Positions 1 through 12,340 of a DNA stretch of 64,000 nucleotides are shown here, in pieces. The notes under the pieces were generated by a model that worked only from the letters and a program-made list of their open reading frames with translations, did no database searches and had not been told where the DNA came from. The stretch's first letter is position 1. Each line of letters opens with the position of its first letter. Both the position numbers and the translations under genes were made by a program. The DNA is from Xanthomonas sp. NCPPB 1128 (GTDB taxonomy: Bacteria > Pseudomonadota > Gammaproteobacteria > Xanthomonadales > Xanthomonadaceae). The stretch is from positions 411,672 to 475,671 of the forward strand of contig NZ_LFME01000001.1 of the NCBI RefSeq assembly GCF_001043115.1, given 5' to 3'.

Positions 1-450
1 TCGCCCTTGCGGGCGAGTCACTTTTCTTTGCTTGTGCAAAGAAAAGTAACCAAAAGAAAGCACACCCTGCCTGCGCGCCCTCCGCGCTGCGCGCTCCGGG
101 TCCGCGTCCATCCCGGGGATCCGCGGAAGGGGCTTGTCTGCTTCGCAGCCAAGTCCGGGGCAGTCGCCTCACGGCGCCAGCCCGCCCGCCGGGGCGAAGC
201 AGTGCTTCGCCCTTTTCCGGCGAGCCCTGCCCCTGCCGCGGACGGCGCACATCCCTGTGCGCCGCCCTTCGGGTTTTTCCCCGGCGATGGCCGCCGCTTC
301 GGAAGGGAACCCGGCAGAGCAAGAGCAAACGCAACAGCAACAGCAACAGCAACAGCAGGAGCCTTTGCTCCTGTTGTCGATGACGGCTTTGCCGAAACAT
401 CGTTGTTTTGTTGCGCCGCCGCACCAGGCGGCCTCGCCGCACAGGATCTG
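1..450. repeat. Intergenic repeat-family element with hairpins
   Basis: No credible gene is seen. The left end has a CGCCC/GGGCG hairpin (2-15). A perfect 12-bp inverted repeat follows (20-31 and 36-47, arms ACTTTTCTTTGC / GCAAAGAAAAGT, loop TTGT). Its frame-1 translation gives the SLLVQRKVTKRKHT-type string often mis-annotated as small proteins in Xanthomonadaceae genomes. I infer a dispersed intergenic repeat, possibly acting as a transcription terminator. The rest is GC-rich with a short microsatellite listed separately. Confidence 0.5.
332..356. repeat. AACAGC hexanucleotide microsatellite
   Basis: About four head-to-tail copies of the hexamer AACAGC lie in non-coding DNA. Copy number could vary by slippage. 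No gene depends on it as far as can be seen. Confidence 0.7.
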
Positions 451-698
451 ACTTCCGCTGTTGGAAACCGCCGGGCCGGTCAGCGCGCAGCCAACTGCTG
501 CAGCACGTACTGCAGCAGACCGCCGTGGTGGGCGAGATGGCACGCTTGCGAACCATTGGTTCGCGTGCCGGGCTTCCGCTGTTGGAAGCAGCCGGGGCGG
601 TCAGCGTGCAGCCAACTGCCGCAGCACGTACTGCAGCAGGCCGCCGTGGTGGGCGAGACGGCAGGCTTGCGACCCATTGGTTCGCGTGCCGGCGTAGC

Positions 699-720
699 GC
701 CCCCGCGCTGTCGCGGGGGC
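699..720. terminator. Hairpin downstream of acnA
   Basis: A perfect 9-bp stem (699-707 with 712-720) and a CTGT loop lie about 33 nt past the acnA stop. There is no T-tract, so a role in termination or mRNA stability is only possible. Confidence 0.35.
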
Positions 721-752
721 CGGGCTTCCGCTGTTGGAAACCGCCGGGGCGG

Positions 753-3512
<2,760 letters not shown>

Positions 3513-3594
3513 CACGGAACTCCTATGGCGTCGCGGCTGTAGGGACTGCGGTCATTCTGACCGATTCAGTGTGTATGGCAGGTGTGACCGGCGC

Positions 3595-3634
3595 TGTATG
3601 CGGGCTTGAGTATGACGCTTCAAGTATGTAAAAT
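3595..3634. promoter_or_regulatory. Divergent promoter region and possible VapB operator
   Basis: On the plus strand TTGAGT (3606-3611), a 17-nt spacer and TAAAAT (3629-3634) form a plausible sigma-70 promoter for vapBC. A small inverted repeat, GTATG (3624-3628) with CATAC (3640-3644), overlaps it and could be an antitoxin operator. On the minus strand TTGAAG-N17-CATACA (3623 down to 3595) could start acnA. The acnA reading is weak. Confidence 0.45.
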
Positions 3635-3661
3635 TCGTGCATACCTTGTGGAGCCCGTCCC

Positions 3662-3925
3662 ATGGAAGCCACTGTCGCCGAGCGCGGTCAGATCACCTTG
3701 CCCAAGGCCGTGCGCGATGCATTGGGCCTGAGCAAGGGCACCATCCTGAAGGTGGAACTGGACGGCGGCCGGATCATCCTGCGCAAGAGCGTGGACGACG
3801 CCATCTCGCGTGCCCGCGGCCGCTTCAAGCTCGATGGCTTCGCCAGCACCGACGAGGCGATGCGCGCGATCCGTGGCCGTGCTCCGGGCGATCCGTTCGA
3901 GTCCGAGCCCGACGCCGGCGCATGA
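3662..3925 (+). CDS. vapB: AbrB/MazE-type antitoxin (VapB-like)
   Basis: An 87-residue protein with an N-terminal swapped-hairpin AbrB/MazE/SpoVT DNA-binding domain (about 1-45; AERGQITLPKAVRDALGL is typical). The acidic C-terminal tail probably wraps and blocks the PIN toxin encoded next. The stop overlaps the toxin start (ATGA), so the two are translationally coupled. By analogy with the family, it should bind its own promoter, where an inverted repeat overlaps the -10. The start ATG follows a GTGGAG ribosome-binding site. VapB versus a generic AbrB-type antitoxin cannot be decided from sequence alone. Confidence 0.85.
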   Translation: MEATVAERGQITLPKAVRDALGLSKGTILKVELDGGRIILRKSVDDAISRARGRFKLDGFASTDEAMRAIRGRAPGDPFESEPDAGA

Positions 3926-4329
3926 TCGCCATCGACTCGTCCGTGCTGGTGGACCTGCTGGCCGACGGCCCCCAGGCCGACGCCACCGAAGCCTGCCTGC
4001 GCCAGTGCCTGAGTACTGGCCCGGTGGTGGTCTGCGACATCGTCCTGGCCGAAGTCTGCAGCGCGCTGCGCGACGGCGCCGAGGCCTTGTCGGTGCTGGA
4101 GGACATGAGCATCCGCTTCAGCGCGCTGGAGGCCAAGTCGGCCTTGCGCGCCGGCGAGATGCAGCGTCGCTTCCGCGCCCGTGGCGGCAAGCGCGAGCGG
4201 GTGGTGGCCGATTTCCTGATCGGTGCGCATGCGCTGTTGCAATGCGATGGCCTGATTACCCACGACGACCGTTTTTTCCGCGATTACTTCAAGGGCCTGA
4301 AGATCATCGTCCCCAAGCCTGCCGGCTGA
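3922..4329 (+). CDS. vapC: PIN-domain ribonuclease toxin (VapC-like)
   Basis: A 135-residue PIN-domain protein. The acidic metal-binding residues expected of VapC nucleases are visible: Asp5 (IDSSVLVD), Glu44 (LAEVCSAL), Asp97 (ADFLIGAHA) and Asp115/Asp116 (THDDRFF). VapC toxins cleave tRNA or rRNA when released from antitoxin. All key residues are present, so the gene looks intact. It overlaps vapB by 4 nt, and acnB starts only 52 nt downstream, so read-through from the toxin promoter into acnB is possible. The RNA target is unknown. Confidence 0.88.
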   Translation: MIAIDSSVLVDLLADGPQADATEACLRQCLSTGPVVVCDIVLAEVCSALRDGAEALSVLEDMSIRFSALEAKSALRAGEMQRRFRARGGKRERVVADFLIGAHALLQCDGLITHDDRFFRDYFKGLKIIVPKPAG

Positions 4330-4381
4330 CGCCGCGCCGCCGCTACCGCACATCCCCACCGTATTTTTCCGGAGAACCCGC

Positions 4382-6973
4382 ATGTTGGAAGCCTATCGCC
4401 ACCACGTTGCAGAGCGCGCCGCGCTCGGAATCCCGCCGCTGCCGCTGAGCGCGCAGCAGACCGCGCAGGTCATCGAACTGCTGAAGAATCCGCCGGCCGG
4501 CGAGGAGCAGTTCCTGGTCGAACTGCTGAGCCAGCGCGTGCCGGCCGGCGTCGACGACGCCGCCAAGGTCAAGGCCTCGTACCTGGCCGCGGTCGCCTTC
4601 GGCAGCGAGACCACCCCGCTGATCTCGCCCATCCGCGCCACCGAACTGCTGGGCACCATGCTCGGCGGCTACAACATCCATCCGCTGATCGAGCTGCTGG
4701 ACAACGCCGAGCTGGGCGCGGTCGCCGCCGAAGGCCTCAAGCACACGCTGCTGATCTTCGACGCCTTCCACGACGTGCAGGAAAAGGCCGAGGCCGGCAA
4801 CGCGCACGCCAAGGCGGTGCTGCAGAGCTGGGCTGAGGCCGAGTGGTTCACCAGCAAGCCGGAAGTGCCGCAGAGCCTGACCATCACCGTGTTCAAGGTG
4901 CCGGGCGAGACCAACACCGACGACCTGTCGCCGGCGCCGGACGCCACCACCCGCCCGGACATCCCGCTGCACGCGCTGGCGATGCTCAAGAACAAGCGCG
5001 ACGGCGCGGCGTTCGAGCCGGAAGAGGACGGCAAGCGCGGCCCGATCCAGGCCATCGCCGACCTCAAGGCCAAGGGCCACCTGGTCGCCTACGTCGGCGA
5101 CGTGGTCGGCACCGGTTCCTCGCGCAAGTCGGCGACCAACTCGGTGCTGTGGTGGACCGGCGAGGACATCCCGTACATCCCCAACAAGCGCTTCGGCGGC
5201 GTGTGCCTGGGCTCGAAGATCGCGCCGATCTTCTACAACACCATGGAAGACGCCGGTGCGCTGCCGATCGAGCTGGACGTGTCGCAGATGGAGCACGGCG
5301 ACGTGGTCGAGCTGCGCCCGTACGAGGGCAAGGCGCTGAAGGACGGGCAGGTGATCGCCGAGTTCGCGATGAAGTCGGACGTGCTGTTCGACGAAGTGCG
5401 CGCCGGCGGCCGCATCCCGCTGATCGTCGGCCGCGGCCTCACCGCCAAGGCGCGCGAGTTCCTGGGCCTGCCGGTCTCGACCCTGTTCCGCCTGCCGATG
5501 GACCCGCCGGACACCGGCAAGGGCTTCTCGCTGGCGCAGAAGATGGTCGGCCGTGCCTGCGGCCTGCCGGAAGGCCAGGGCATGCGCCCGGGCACCTACT
5601 GCGAACCGAAGATGACCTCGGTGGGCTCGCAGGACACCACCGGCCCGATGACCCGCGACGAGCTGAAGGACCTGGCCTGCCTGGGCTTCTCCGCCGACCT
5701 GGTGATGCAGTCGTTCTGCCACACCGCGGCGTACCCGAAGCCGGTGGACGTCAAGACCCACCACACCCTGCCGGAGTTCATCTCCACCCGCGGCGGCGTG
5801 TCGCTGCGCCCGGGCGACGGCGTGATCCACAGCTGGCTCAACCGCATGCTGCTGCCCGACACCGTCGGTACCGGTGGCGACTCGCACACCCGCTTCCCGA
5901 TCGGCATCTCGTTCCCGGCCGGCTCCGGCCTGGTCGCCTTCGCCGCCGCCACCGGCGTCATGCCGCTGGACATGCCCGAGAGCGTGCTGGTGCGCTTCAA
6001 GGGGCAGATGCAGCCGGGCGTGACCCTGCGCGACCTGGTCAACGCGATCCCGCTGTACGCGATCAAGCAGGGCCTGCTGACCGTGGCCAAGCAGGGCAAG
6101 AAGAACATCTTCTCGGGCCGCATCCTGGAAATCGAAGGCCTGCCGGAGCTGAAGGTGGAGCAGGCGTTCGAGCTGTCCGACGCCTCCGCCGAGCGGTCGG
6201 CCGCCGGTTGCACGGTGCGCCTGAACAAGGCGCCGATTGTCGAGTACCTGACCAGCAACATCACCCTGCTGAAGTGGATGATCGCCGAAGGCTATGCCGA
6301 CGCGCGTTCGCTGGCGCGGCGGATCAAGAAGATGGAAGAGTGGCTGGCCGATCCGCAGCTGCTCGAGCCCGATGCCGACGCCGAGTACGCCGCGGTGATC
6401 GAGATCGACCTGGCCGACATCCACGAGCCGATCGTGGCGTGCCCGAACGATCCTGACGACGTGAAGACCCTGTCCGACGTGGCCGGCGCGGCCATCGACG
6501 AAGTGTTCATCGGCTCGTGCATGACCAACATCGGCCACTTCCGTGCCGCAGCCAAGCTGCTGGAAGGCAAGCGCGACATCCCGACCCGCCTGTGGGTCGC
6601 GCCGCCGACCAAGATGGACGCCTCGGAGCTGACCAAGGAAGGCCACTACGGCACCTTCGGCGCCGCCGGTGCGCGCATGGAAATGCCGGGCTGCTCGCTG
6701 TGCATGGGCAACCAGGCGCAGGCGCGCGAGGGCGCCACGGTGTTCTCGACCTCCACCCGCAACTTCCCCAACCGCCTGGGCCGCAACACCAACGTGTACC
6801 TGGGTTCGGCGGAGCTGGCGGCGATCTGCTCGCGTCTGGGCCGGATCCCGACCAAGGACGAGTACATGGCCGACGTCGGCGTGATCAAGACTAGTGGCGA
6901 GCAGATCTACCGCTACATGAACTTCGATCAGATCCAGGACTACCAGGACGTGGCCGCCACGGTCGCCGCCTGA
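4382..6973 (+). CDS. acnB: Aconitate hydratase B
   Basis: The 863-residue bifunctional aconitase / 2-methylisocitrate dehydratase of the AcnB family, the usual housekeeping TCA aconitase in gammaproteobacteria. It starts with the HEAT-like AcnB N-terminal domain (about 1-160). A swivel domain follows (about 165-380; [14 protein letters not shown]), then the catalytic aconitase core. Cluster ligands are Cys713 ([10 protein letters not shown]) and Cys771/Cys774 ([11 protein letters not shown]). The ATG is preceded by CGGAG at 7 nt. The 3' end is closed by a strong shared terminator. AcnB of other bacteria can bind mRNA when it loses its cluster; nothing here proves that for this copy. Confidence 0.97.
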   Translation: MLEAYRHHVAERAALGIPPLPLSAQQTAQVIELLKNPPAGEEQFLVELLSQRVPAGVDDAAKVKASYLAAVAFGSETTPLISPIRATELLGTMLGGYNIHPLIELLDNAELGAVAAEGLKHTLLIFDAFHDVQEKAEAGNAHAKAVLQSWAEAEWFTSKPEVPQSLTITVFKVPGETNTDDLSPAPDATTRPDIPLHALAMLKNKRDGAAFEPEEDGKRGPIQAIADLKAKGHLVAYVGDVVGTGSSRKSATNSVLWWTGEDIPYIPNKRFGGVCLGSKIAPIFYNTMEDAGALPIELDVSQMEHGDVVELRPYEGKALKDGQVIAEFAMKSDVLFDEVRAGGRIPLIVGRGLTAKAREFLGLPVSTLFRLPMDPPDTGKGFSLAQKMVGRACGLPEGQGMRPGTYCEPKMTSVGSQDTTGPMTRDELKDLACLGFSADLVMQSFCHTAAYPKPVDVKTHHTLPEFISTRGGVSLRPGDGVIHSWLNRMLLPDTVGTGGDSHTRFPIGISFPAGSGLVAFAAATGVMPLDMPESVLVRFKGQMQPGVTLRDLVNAIPLYAIKQGLLTVAKQGKKNIFSGRILEIEGLPELKVEQAFELSDASAERSAAGCTVRLNKAPIVEYLTSNITLLKWMIAEGYADARSLARRIKKMEEWLADPQLLEPDADAEYAAVIEIDLADIHEPIVACPNDPDDVKTLSDVAGAAIDEVFIGSCMTNIGHFRAAAKLLEGKRDIPTRLWVAPPTKMDASELTKEGHYGTFGAAGARMEMPGCSLCMGNQAQAREGATVFSTSTRNFPNRLGRNTNVYLGSAELAAICSRLGRIPTKDEYMADVGVIKTSGEQIYRYMNFDQIQDYQDVAATVAA

Positions 6974-7026
6974 TCGCCCCGGCGATGCGTTGACGCGACG
7001 TGCCGCCCATGCGGCATGTCGCAACG

Positions 7027-7055
7027 AAAAAAGCCCGGCACTGCCGGGCTTTTTC
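7027..7055. terminator. Bidirectional rho-independent terminator
   Basis: A 10-bp perfect stem (7031-7040 with 7042-7051) flanked by an A-run on the left and a T-run on the right. It can serve acnB (+) and the converging GGDEF/EAL gene (-). Confidence 0.9.
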
Positions 7056-7105
7056 CATGGTGGCTGCCGGCATTTCGCGGCACGGCGGGTCGCCTCTGCT
7101 CGCGC

Positions 7106-9703
7106 TCACTCTGGCGGCGCGGGCGCGCGCCCCAGCAGCCAGTGCTCAAGCGCCGCCGGCGTGAGCGCCGGTGCGAACAGGAAGCCCTGCAGCACGCGGC
7201 AGCCCAGCCGCGCCAGGAACGCGCGTTGCGCCTCGGTCTCCACGCCTTCGGCGACGGTATGCAGGCCCAGGGTCTCGCCGATGCGCAGCACCGAGGTGGT
7301 CAGGGCGCGCGAGGTCTGGCAGTGCTCCAGGTCGCTGACGAAGCTCATGTCCAGCTTGAGCTCGTTGACTGGCAGCTGGTGCAGGTGGCTGAGGCTGGAA
7401 TAGCCGGTACCGAAGTCGTCCAGCGACAGCAGGACGCCGCCGGCCTGCAACTGGCGCAGGTTGGCCAGCACTGCATTGGTGTTGGAGAGCATGACGCTCT
7501 CGGTCATCTCCAGGGCCAGGTCGGCCGGTTGCAGGCCGGCGGTGGCGAGCAGGTCTTCCACCCGCGCCGGCAACTGCGGGTCGGCGAAGTTGTTGGCCGA
7601 CAGGTTCACCGCCACGCGCGGCACCGGGATGCCGCGCAGGCGCCAGTCGGCCATCTGCCGGCAGGCTTCGCGCAAGACCCACTGCCCGAGCTCGTCGATC
7701 AGGCCGCATTCCTCGGCCATCGGCACGAACCGCGCTGGCGAGATCGCGCCGAGGTTGGGATGCTCCCAGCGCAATAGGGCTTCCACGCCGTACAGCGCAT
7801 GTGGCGCTTGGCTGTACAGTTGCGGCTGGTAGTGCAGTTGCAGCTTGTTGCGATGCAGGGCGTCGCGCAGCGCGGTCTCCATCGCCACGCGTTCCTGCGC
7901 CATCCGGTTCATGTCGGAACTGAAGTAGCACACGCTGTCGCCGCCCCCGCGCTTGGCCCGGAACATGGCCAGGTCGGCATGGCGCAGCAGGGTCTCGATG
8001 TCGCTGCCGTCCACGGGGAACATCGCCACGCCGATGCTGGCGCTGGGGTGCAGGGTCACCTGGCCCACCACCAGCGGCTCGGCCAGCGCCAGCAACAGGC
8101 GCTCGGCGACGCCGGCGGCCTGTTCGACGCTGCAGTTCGGCAGCATCAGCACGAATTCGTCGCCGGCCTGGCGACCGACCAGATCGGTCAGGCCCAGGGT
8201 GTCGCCGATGCGATGGGCGATGTCGCGCAACAGGCCGTCGCCGGCGGCATGGCCCTGGGTCTCGTTGACGCGCTTGAAGCGGTCGATGTCCACGAACAGG
8301 ATCGCGACCGGCGCGCCCTGATGCTCGGCGGCGGCGAGCGCCTGCTCGGCGCGGGCGCTGAACATCACCCGGTTGGGCAGGCCGGTGAGCGAGTCGTAGA
8401 AGGCCAGTTGGTGCACGCGTGCCCTGGTCTGCTCGCGTTCCAGCGCCAATGCGCACAGATGCACGCAGAGCTCGATCAGTCGCATGTGCCAGGCCAAGGG
8501 CTCGCGCACCTGCCGGTAGCACAGCGCGAAGCTGCCGAGGACGCGGCCGCTGCTGGACTTGATCGGGGTGGCCACGCAGGTGCCCAACTGCACCTGCTGC
8601 ACCAGCCCCATGTAGTCGGTGAACAGCGGGTCGGTGCGCGGGTCGAGCACCAGCACCTGCTTGCTGCGCCAGATCGAGGTGGCGAGGGCGCCGGCACGTG
8701 GTCCGGCGCGCATGTTGCTCATGGTCTCGCCGAACCGCGCCGGCATGCTCGGCGCCGCCAGCGGCTGCAGGCCGCCGCTGCCGTCGACGCTGACGATCGC
8801 GGCCATCAGTTCCGGCGCGATGCGCTCGACTTCCTTGCAGATCAGCGTGGCGACATCGACCAGCGGCTGTTCGCGGACCAGCGCATCCAGCACGTTCTTG
8901 TGCAGCACCTCGTGCATCTTGCTCTGGGTGATGTCGGTGAACGAGAGGATGTAGTGCTGTTGGCTGCCGTCCTCGCCGGCGATGGGGGTGGCCACCAGGG
9001 TGGCCCACAGCGGGGTGCCGTCCTTGCGGTAGGCCAGGATGTCGGCCTGGTGGCCGAAGCCGGCGCGCACGCGTTCGCGGGTCTGCTGCACCGTCTGCAG
9101 GTCGGTACCGGGGCCGGTCAGCACGTTGCTGGGCAGGTGTCCCAGCACGTCGCTCTCGGTGTAGCCGAACGCCTGGCTGAAGCCGGCGTTGACGTAGAGG
9201 ATGTTCAATTCCGGATCGCAGACGACGATCGCGTTGTCGCTGGAGTCCAGCGCCAGCGACAGCAGCCGCATCCTGGCATCGCGGGCGCGCTCGGCGCTGA
9301 CGTCGCGGACGAACAGCACCTGCAGCTGACTGGTGTTCTCCGGCACGCGTGCCGCGCTCACCGTCAGCCAGCGCACCGTCCCGTCGGGATCGCGCAACGT
9401 CAGTTCGTAGCTGCCGCTGCCGTCGTGGTGCAGGCAACTGGCGAGGAAGTCCGCGCGGACCTCGGCGTCGACCAGATCCCCGAGCGGATGGCCCAGCACC
9501 TGCGCGCGTGGCCGATTCCAGAGCGCTTCGGCCGTGTGATTGAAGGCGACCACGCGCGCCTTCGCATCGATCACCAGCACTCCTTGCGGGGCATAGTGCA
9601 GGCAGTGCAGCAGATCGAGTTCGGAACAGGCCGCGGCCGCACGCGCTGTTTCCACACTGGGGTCGCTGGGGACGCTCGAGGTGGTGGCGCGGCGACCCGG
9701 CAT
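7106..9703 (-). CDS. PAS-PAS-GAF-GGDEF-EAL cyclic-di-GMP enzyme
   Basis: An 865-residue soluble signalling protein. Two PAS domains (about 30-145 and 155-270) and a GAF domain (about 280-425) precede a GGDEF domain (about 430-595) and an EAL domain (about 605-855). The cyclase motif reads AGDEF, one residue off GGDEF, so cyclase activity is uncertain. The EAL signature is intact (EALLRW, DDFGTGYSS, AEGVET), so c-di-GMP hydrolysis is likely. The layout resembles oxygen sensor DosP, but I see no histidine at the DosP heme-ligand position in the first PAS. It starts 4 nt after the cheB stop, as the last gene of the cheR-cheD-cheB operon. It probably links adaptation or swimming to c-di-GMP. Confidence 0.9.
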   Translation of the reverse strand: MPGRRATTSSVPSDPSVETARAAAACSELDLLHCLHYAPQGVLVIDAKARVVAFNHTAEALWNRPRAQVLGHPLGDLVDAEVRADFLASCLHHDGSGSYELTLRDPDGTVRWLTVSAARVPENTSQLQVLFVRDVSAERARDARMRLLSLALDSSDNAIVVCDPELNILYVNAGFSQAFGYTESDVLGHLPSNVLTGPGTDLQTVQQTRERVRAGFGHQADILAYRKDGTPLWATLVATPIAGEDGSQQHYILSFTDITQSKMHEVLHKNVLDALVREQPLVDVATLICKEVERIAPELMAAIVSVDGSGGLQPLAAPSMPARFGETMSNMRAGPRAGALATSIWRSKQVLVLDPRTDPLFTDYMGLVQQVQLGTCVATPIKSSSGRVLGSFALCYRQVREPLAWHMRLIELCVHLCALALEREQTRARVHQLAFYDSLTGLPNRVMFSARAEQALAAAEHQGAPVAILFVDIDRFKRVNETQGHAAGDGLLRDIAHRIGDTLGLTDLVGRQAGDEFVLMLPNCSVEQAAGVAERLLLALAEPLVVGQVTLHPSASIGVAMFPVDGSDIETLLRHADLAMFRAKRGGGDSVCYFSSDMNRMAQERVAMETALRDALHRNKLQLHYQPQLYSQAPHALYGVEALLRWEHPNLGAISPARFVPMAEECGLIDELGQWVLREACRQMADWRLRGIPVPRVAVNLSANNFADPQLPARVEDLLATAGLQPADLALEMTESVMLSNTNAVLANLRQLQAGGVLLSLDDFGTGYSSLSHLHQLPVNELKLDMSFVSDLEHCQTSRALTTSVLRIGETLGLHTVAEGVETEAQRAFLARLGCRVLQGFLFAPALTPAALEHWLLGRAPAPPE

Positions 9704-9707
9704 GGTC

Positions 9708-10781
9708 TCAGCGGGCCTGCACGGAGAGTGCGATCAGGCGTTCGGCGATCTTGTCCAGCGGCAGCACTTCCTGCGCCGCGCCCAGGCGGAAGGCGGTGCC
9801 GGGCATGCCCCAGACCACGCTGGTGGCCTCGTCCTGGACCAGGGTGCTGGCGCCGGCCTGCAGCATTTCCAGCAGGCCGCGCGCGCCGTCGTCGCCCATG
9901 CCGGTGAGGATCGCGCCGATGGCGTTGGCGCCGGCGTTGCGCGCCACCGACTGGAACAGCACGTCCACCGCCGGCTTGTGCCGGTTGACCGGCGGGCCGT
10001 CGTCGATCTTGCAACGCCAGCGCGCGCCGTCGCGGATCACCTGCAGGTGCTTGCCGCCGCCCGGCAGGTAGGCGTGGCCGGGCAGGATCGCTTCGCCTTC
10101 GGTGGCCTCGCGCACGGCCATCGCCGAGTGCCGGTTGAGGCGGTCGGCGAAGGCGGTGCTGAAGCCGGCCGGCAGATGCTGGGTCATCACCACGGCCGGT
10201 GCGTCGGCCGGCATGCCTTCCAGCACCACGCGCAGCGCCTCGGTGCCGCCGGCGGATGCGCCGATCGCGATCAGCCGGTCGGTGGTGCGGAACTTCAGCG
10301 AGGACGCCGCGGCGGGCGTGGCGGTGGCGCCGACCGGCTTCGGCACGGCCGGTCGGTCCAGCGCACGGACCTTGGCCTTGGCCGCGTTCTTGACCTTGGT
10401 GATGATCTCCTCGGCGTACCCCTCCAACCCGCGGGCCACGTCGAGCTTGGGCTTGGAGACGAAGTCGACCGCGCCCAGCGACAGCGCCTGCAGCGTGGTG
10501 TCGGCGCCGCGCTCGGTGAGCGAGGAAATCATCACCACCGGTGTGGGCCGCAGCCGCATCAGGTTTTCCAGGAACGCCAGGCCGTCCATGCGCGGCATTT
10601 CCACGTCCAGGGTGATCACGTCCGGGTTCAGGCGCTTGATCTTCTCGCGCGCCAGCAGCGGGTCGGCGGCCGAGCCGACCACCTCCACACCGGGCGCGCC
10701 CGACAGGATCTCGGTGAGGATCTGCCGCACGACCGCGGAGTCGTCGACGATCAGGACACGGCAAGGGGCTTCCAGGCTCAT
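9708..10781 (-). CDS. cheB: Chemotaxis protein-glutamate methylesterase/deamidase CheB
   Basis: A 357-residue CheB. An N-terminal receiver domain (phospho-acceptor Asp59 in VITLDVEMP) and a linker precede the C-terminal methylesterase. The catalytic Ser lies in [10 protein letters not shown], His in MTQHLPAGF and Asp in GMGDDGA. It removes receptor methyl groups when phosphorylated by CheA. The start ATG overlaps the cheD stop (ATGA), and the next gene begins 4 nt after its stop. In frame, the sequence could be read further upstream, but that stretch is cheD in another frame. Confidence 0.96.
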   Translation of the reverse strand: MSLEAPCRVLIVDDSAVVRQILTEILSGAPGVEVVGSAADPLLAREKIKRLNPDVITLDVEMPRMDGLAFLENLMRLRPTPVVMISSLTERGADTTLQALSLGAVDFVSKPKLDVARGLEGYAEEIITKVKNAAKAKVRALDRPAVPKPVGATATPAAASSLKFRTTDRLIAIGASAGGTEALRVVLEGMPADAPAVVMTQHLPAGFSTAFADRLNRHSAMAVREATEGEAILPGHAYLPGGGKHLQVIRDGARWRCKIDDGPPVNRHKPAVDVLFQSVARNAGANAIGAILTGMGDDGARGLLEMLQAGASTLVQDEATSVVWGMPGTAFRLGAAQEVLPLDKIAERLIALSVQAR

Positions 10782-11380
10782 TCGAACAACTCCACGGCAC
10801 CGGTGACAGGGGCTTTGGCCAGACGGGCGCGCACCGCCGACTCGGCCGCGGCGATCTCCGCTTCCTCGTGCGCGTGCGGCAGGCGCTGCACGACCACGCG
10901 GCCGGTGCCGGGGAAGAACCAGATCTTGCGCGGATGGATGCCGCGCAGATCCTCGGCCACCACCGGGATCTGCTCGGCCTTGAGGTAGTTCAGCACGAAG
11001 TCGGCGTTGCGCGTGCCGACCGGATTGTTGGTGAAGCCCTTGAGCACGTTGCCGCCGCCGAACACCTTGGCTTCCAGGCGGTTGCGGGCGGCGCCGCGCT
11101 TGAGCAGGTCGTTGATCAGCACTTCCATCGCGTAGCTGCCGTAGCGCGCCGGCGCGCCGTCGCCGCTCTGGCCGTCGGGCAGCATGAAGTGGTTCATGCC
11201 GCCGATCTTCAGCAGCGGATCTCGGATGCAGGCAGCCACGCACGAGCCCAGGATGGTGGTCAGCGCGGTGTCGTCGTCCACCACCAGGTATTGGGTCGGC
11301 AGCAGCTTGGCCGCCGTCGTCTGGAAGCGCGTATCGTGATAGCGCATCACCTGGTCCACGGCCATGGCGGCGGGGCTCAT
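10778..11380 (-). CDS. cheD: Chemoreceptor glutamine deamidase CheD
   Basis: A 200-residue CheD. The catalytic Cys sits in the [11 protein letters not shown] segment and the His in GGMNHFMLP; the GGNVLKGF region is also family-typical. It deamidates receptor glutamines to make methylation sites. It overlaps cheR upstream and cheB downstream by 4 nt each (ATGA), so the three adaptation enzymes are translationally coupled. The start ([10 protein letters not shown]) was chosen because it forms the overlap with the cheR stop. Confidence 0.95.
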   Translation of the reverse strand: MSPAAMAVDQVMRYHDTRFQTTAAKLLPTQYLVVDDDTALTTILGSCVAACIRDPLLKIGGMNHFMLPDGQSGDGAPARYGSYAMEVLINDLLKRGAARNRLEAKVFGGGNVLKGFTNNPVGTRNADFVLNYLKAEQIPVVAEDLRGIHPRKIWFFPGTGRVVVQRLPHAHEEAEIAAAESAVRARLAKAPVTGAVELFE

Positions 11381-12243
11381 GCGCGATCCTTTTGCGCGCG
11401 GCGGTACAGCGTGCGGCCGCAGGGCTGGATCAGGTCGGCCGCATGCAGATAGTTCTCCGAATGGCCGGTATAGAGCATGCCATCGTCGTCCAGGTGCGGG
11501 ATCAGCCGCGACAGGATGCCGCGCTGGGTGGGCTTGTCGAAATAGATCATCACGTTGCGGCAGAACAGCGCCAGGTATGGCCCGGCGACGTCGTAGCGCG
11601 GTTCCAGCAGGTTGAGCTGGCGGAACTCGAGCAGGTCGCGCAGGGCCGGCAGCACCCGGCACTGGCCTTCGTTGGCGCCGCTGCCGCGCTGGAAGTACTT
11701 GCGCTTGAGGGCGGGATCCAGGCTGGCCACGCGCTCCAGCGCGTACACGCCGCGCGAGGCGGTGGCCAGCACCTGGGTGTCGACGTCGGTGGCCAGGATC
11801 CGCACCGGCGGGGTCAGCGTGCCGAACGCCTCGCACGCGGTGATCGCCAGCGAGTAGGGCTCCTCGCCGGTGGACGAGGCGCAGGACCAGATCTTCAGCG
11901 GCGCCGCGCCGGAATGCTTCTGCAACTCCTCGCGCAGCCGCTCGAAATGGTGCGGCTCGCGGAAGAACGAGGTCAGGTTGGTGGTGAGCGCATTGGTGAA
12001 CGCCTCCCATTCGTCGCCGCCGTCGCGCTCCAGCCAGTCCAGGTAGTCGCGGAACGAGCGCAGGCCCAGCACGCGCAGGCGCCGCGACAGCCGGCCGTAG
12101 ACCATGTCGCGCTTGGCCGGGGCCAGCGCGATGCCGGCCTTCTGATAGATGAGGTCGCAGACCCGCTTGAAATCGCGGTCGCTGAAGTCGAAGTCGCGAT
12201 TGTCGGAACCGGAGGAGGGCGAAGCGGGAGTCTGGATGGCCAT
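11377..12243 (-). CDS. cheR: Chemotaxis protein methyltransferase CheR
   Basis: A 288-residue CheR: N-terminal helical substrate domain and C-terminal SAM-dependent methyltransferase fold ([13 protein letters not shown] is the cofactor signature; the late [10 protein letters not shown] is also typical). It methylates receptor glutamates. The WQEF tails of nine neighbouring receptors probably tether it. The start (MAIQTPAS) was preferred over upstream in-frame codons because a clear sigma-28 promoter sits at 12272-12298, inside the longer reading. Translation would start about 22 nt after transcription begins. There is no strong Shine-Dalgarno. First gene of cheR-cheD-cheB-GGDEF/EAL. Confidence 0.95.
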   Translation of the reverse strand: MAIQTPASPSSGSDNRDFDFSDRDFKRVCDLIYQKAGIALAPAKRDMVYGRLSRRLRVLGLRSFRDYLDWLERDGGDEWEAFTNALTTNLTSFFREPHHFERLREELQKHSGAAPLKIWSCASSTGEEPYSLAITACEAFGTLTPPVRILATDVDTQVLATASRGVYALERVASLDPALKRKYFQRGSGANEGQCRVLPALRDLLEFRQLNLLEPRYDVAGPYLALFCRNVMIYFDKPTQRGILSRLIPHLDDDGMLYTGHSENYLHAADLIQPCGRTLYRRAQKDRA

Positions 12244-12271
12244 GGTGTGCAGCGATGGTCGGTCAATCGGG

Positions 12272-12298
12272 TTATCGGCCGGGACCGGCCGAAATTGA
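12272..12298 (-). promoter_or_regulatory. FliA (sigma-28) promoter of cheR operon
   Basis: TCAATTTC, 11-nt spacer, GCCGATAA: perfect -10 and consensus spacing of the sigma-28 class, just upstream of cheR. Confidence 0.8.
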
Positions 12299-12340
12299 CA
12301 GCCGGCGTTCAGTGACGGCCGCCGGCGAGGGTGTGCCTGT

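Noticed and set aside
3688..4383. Minus-strand frame opposite vapBC
   Set aside because: Shadow of the toxin-antitoxin pair; no domain and no start signal.
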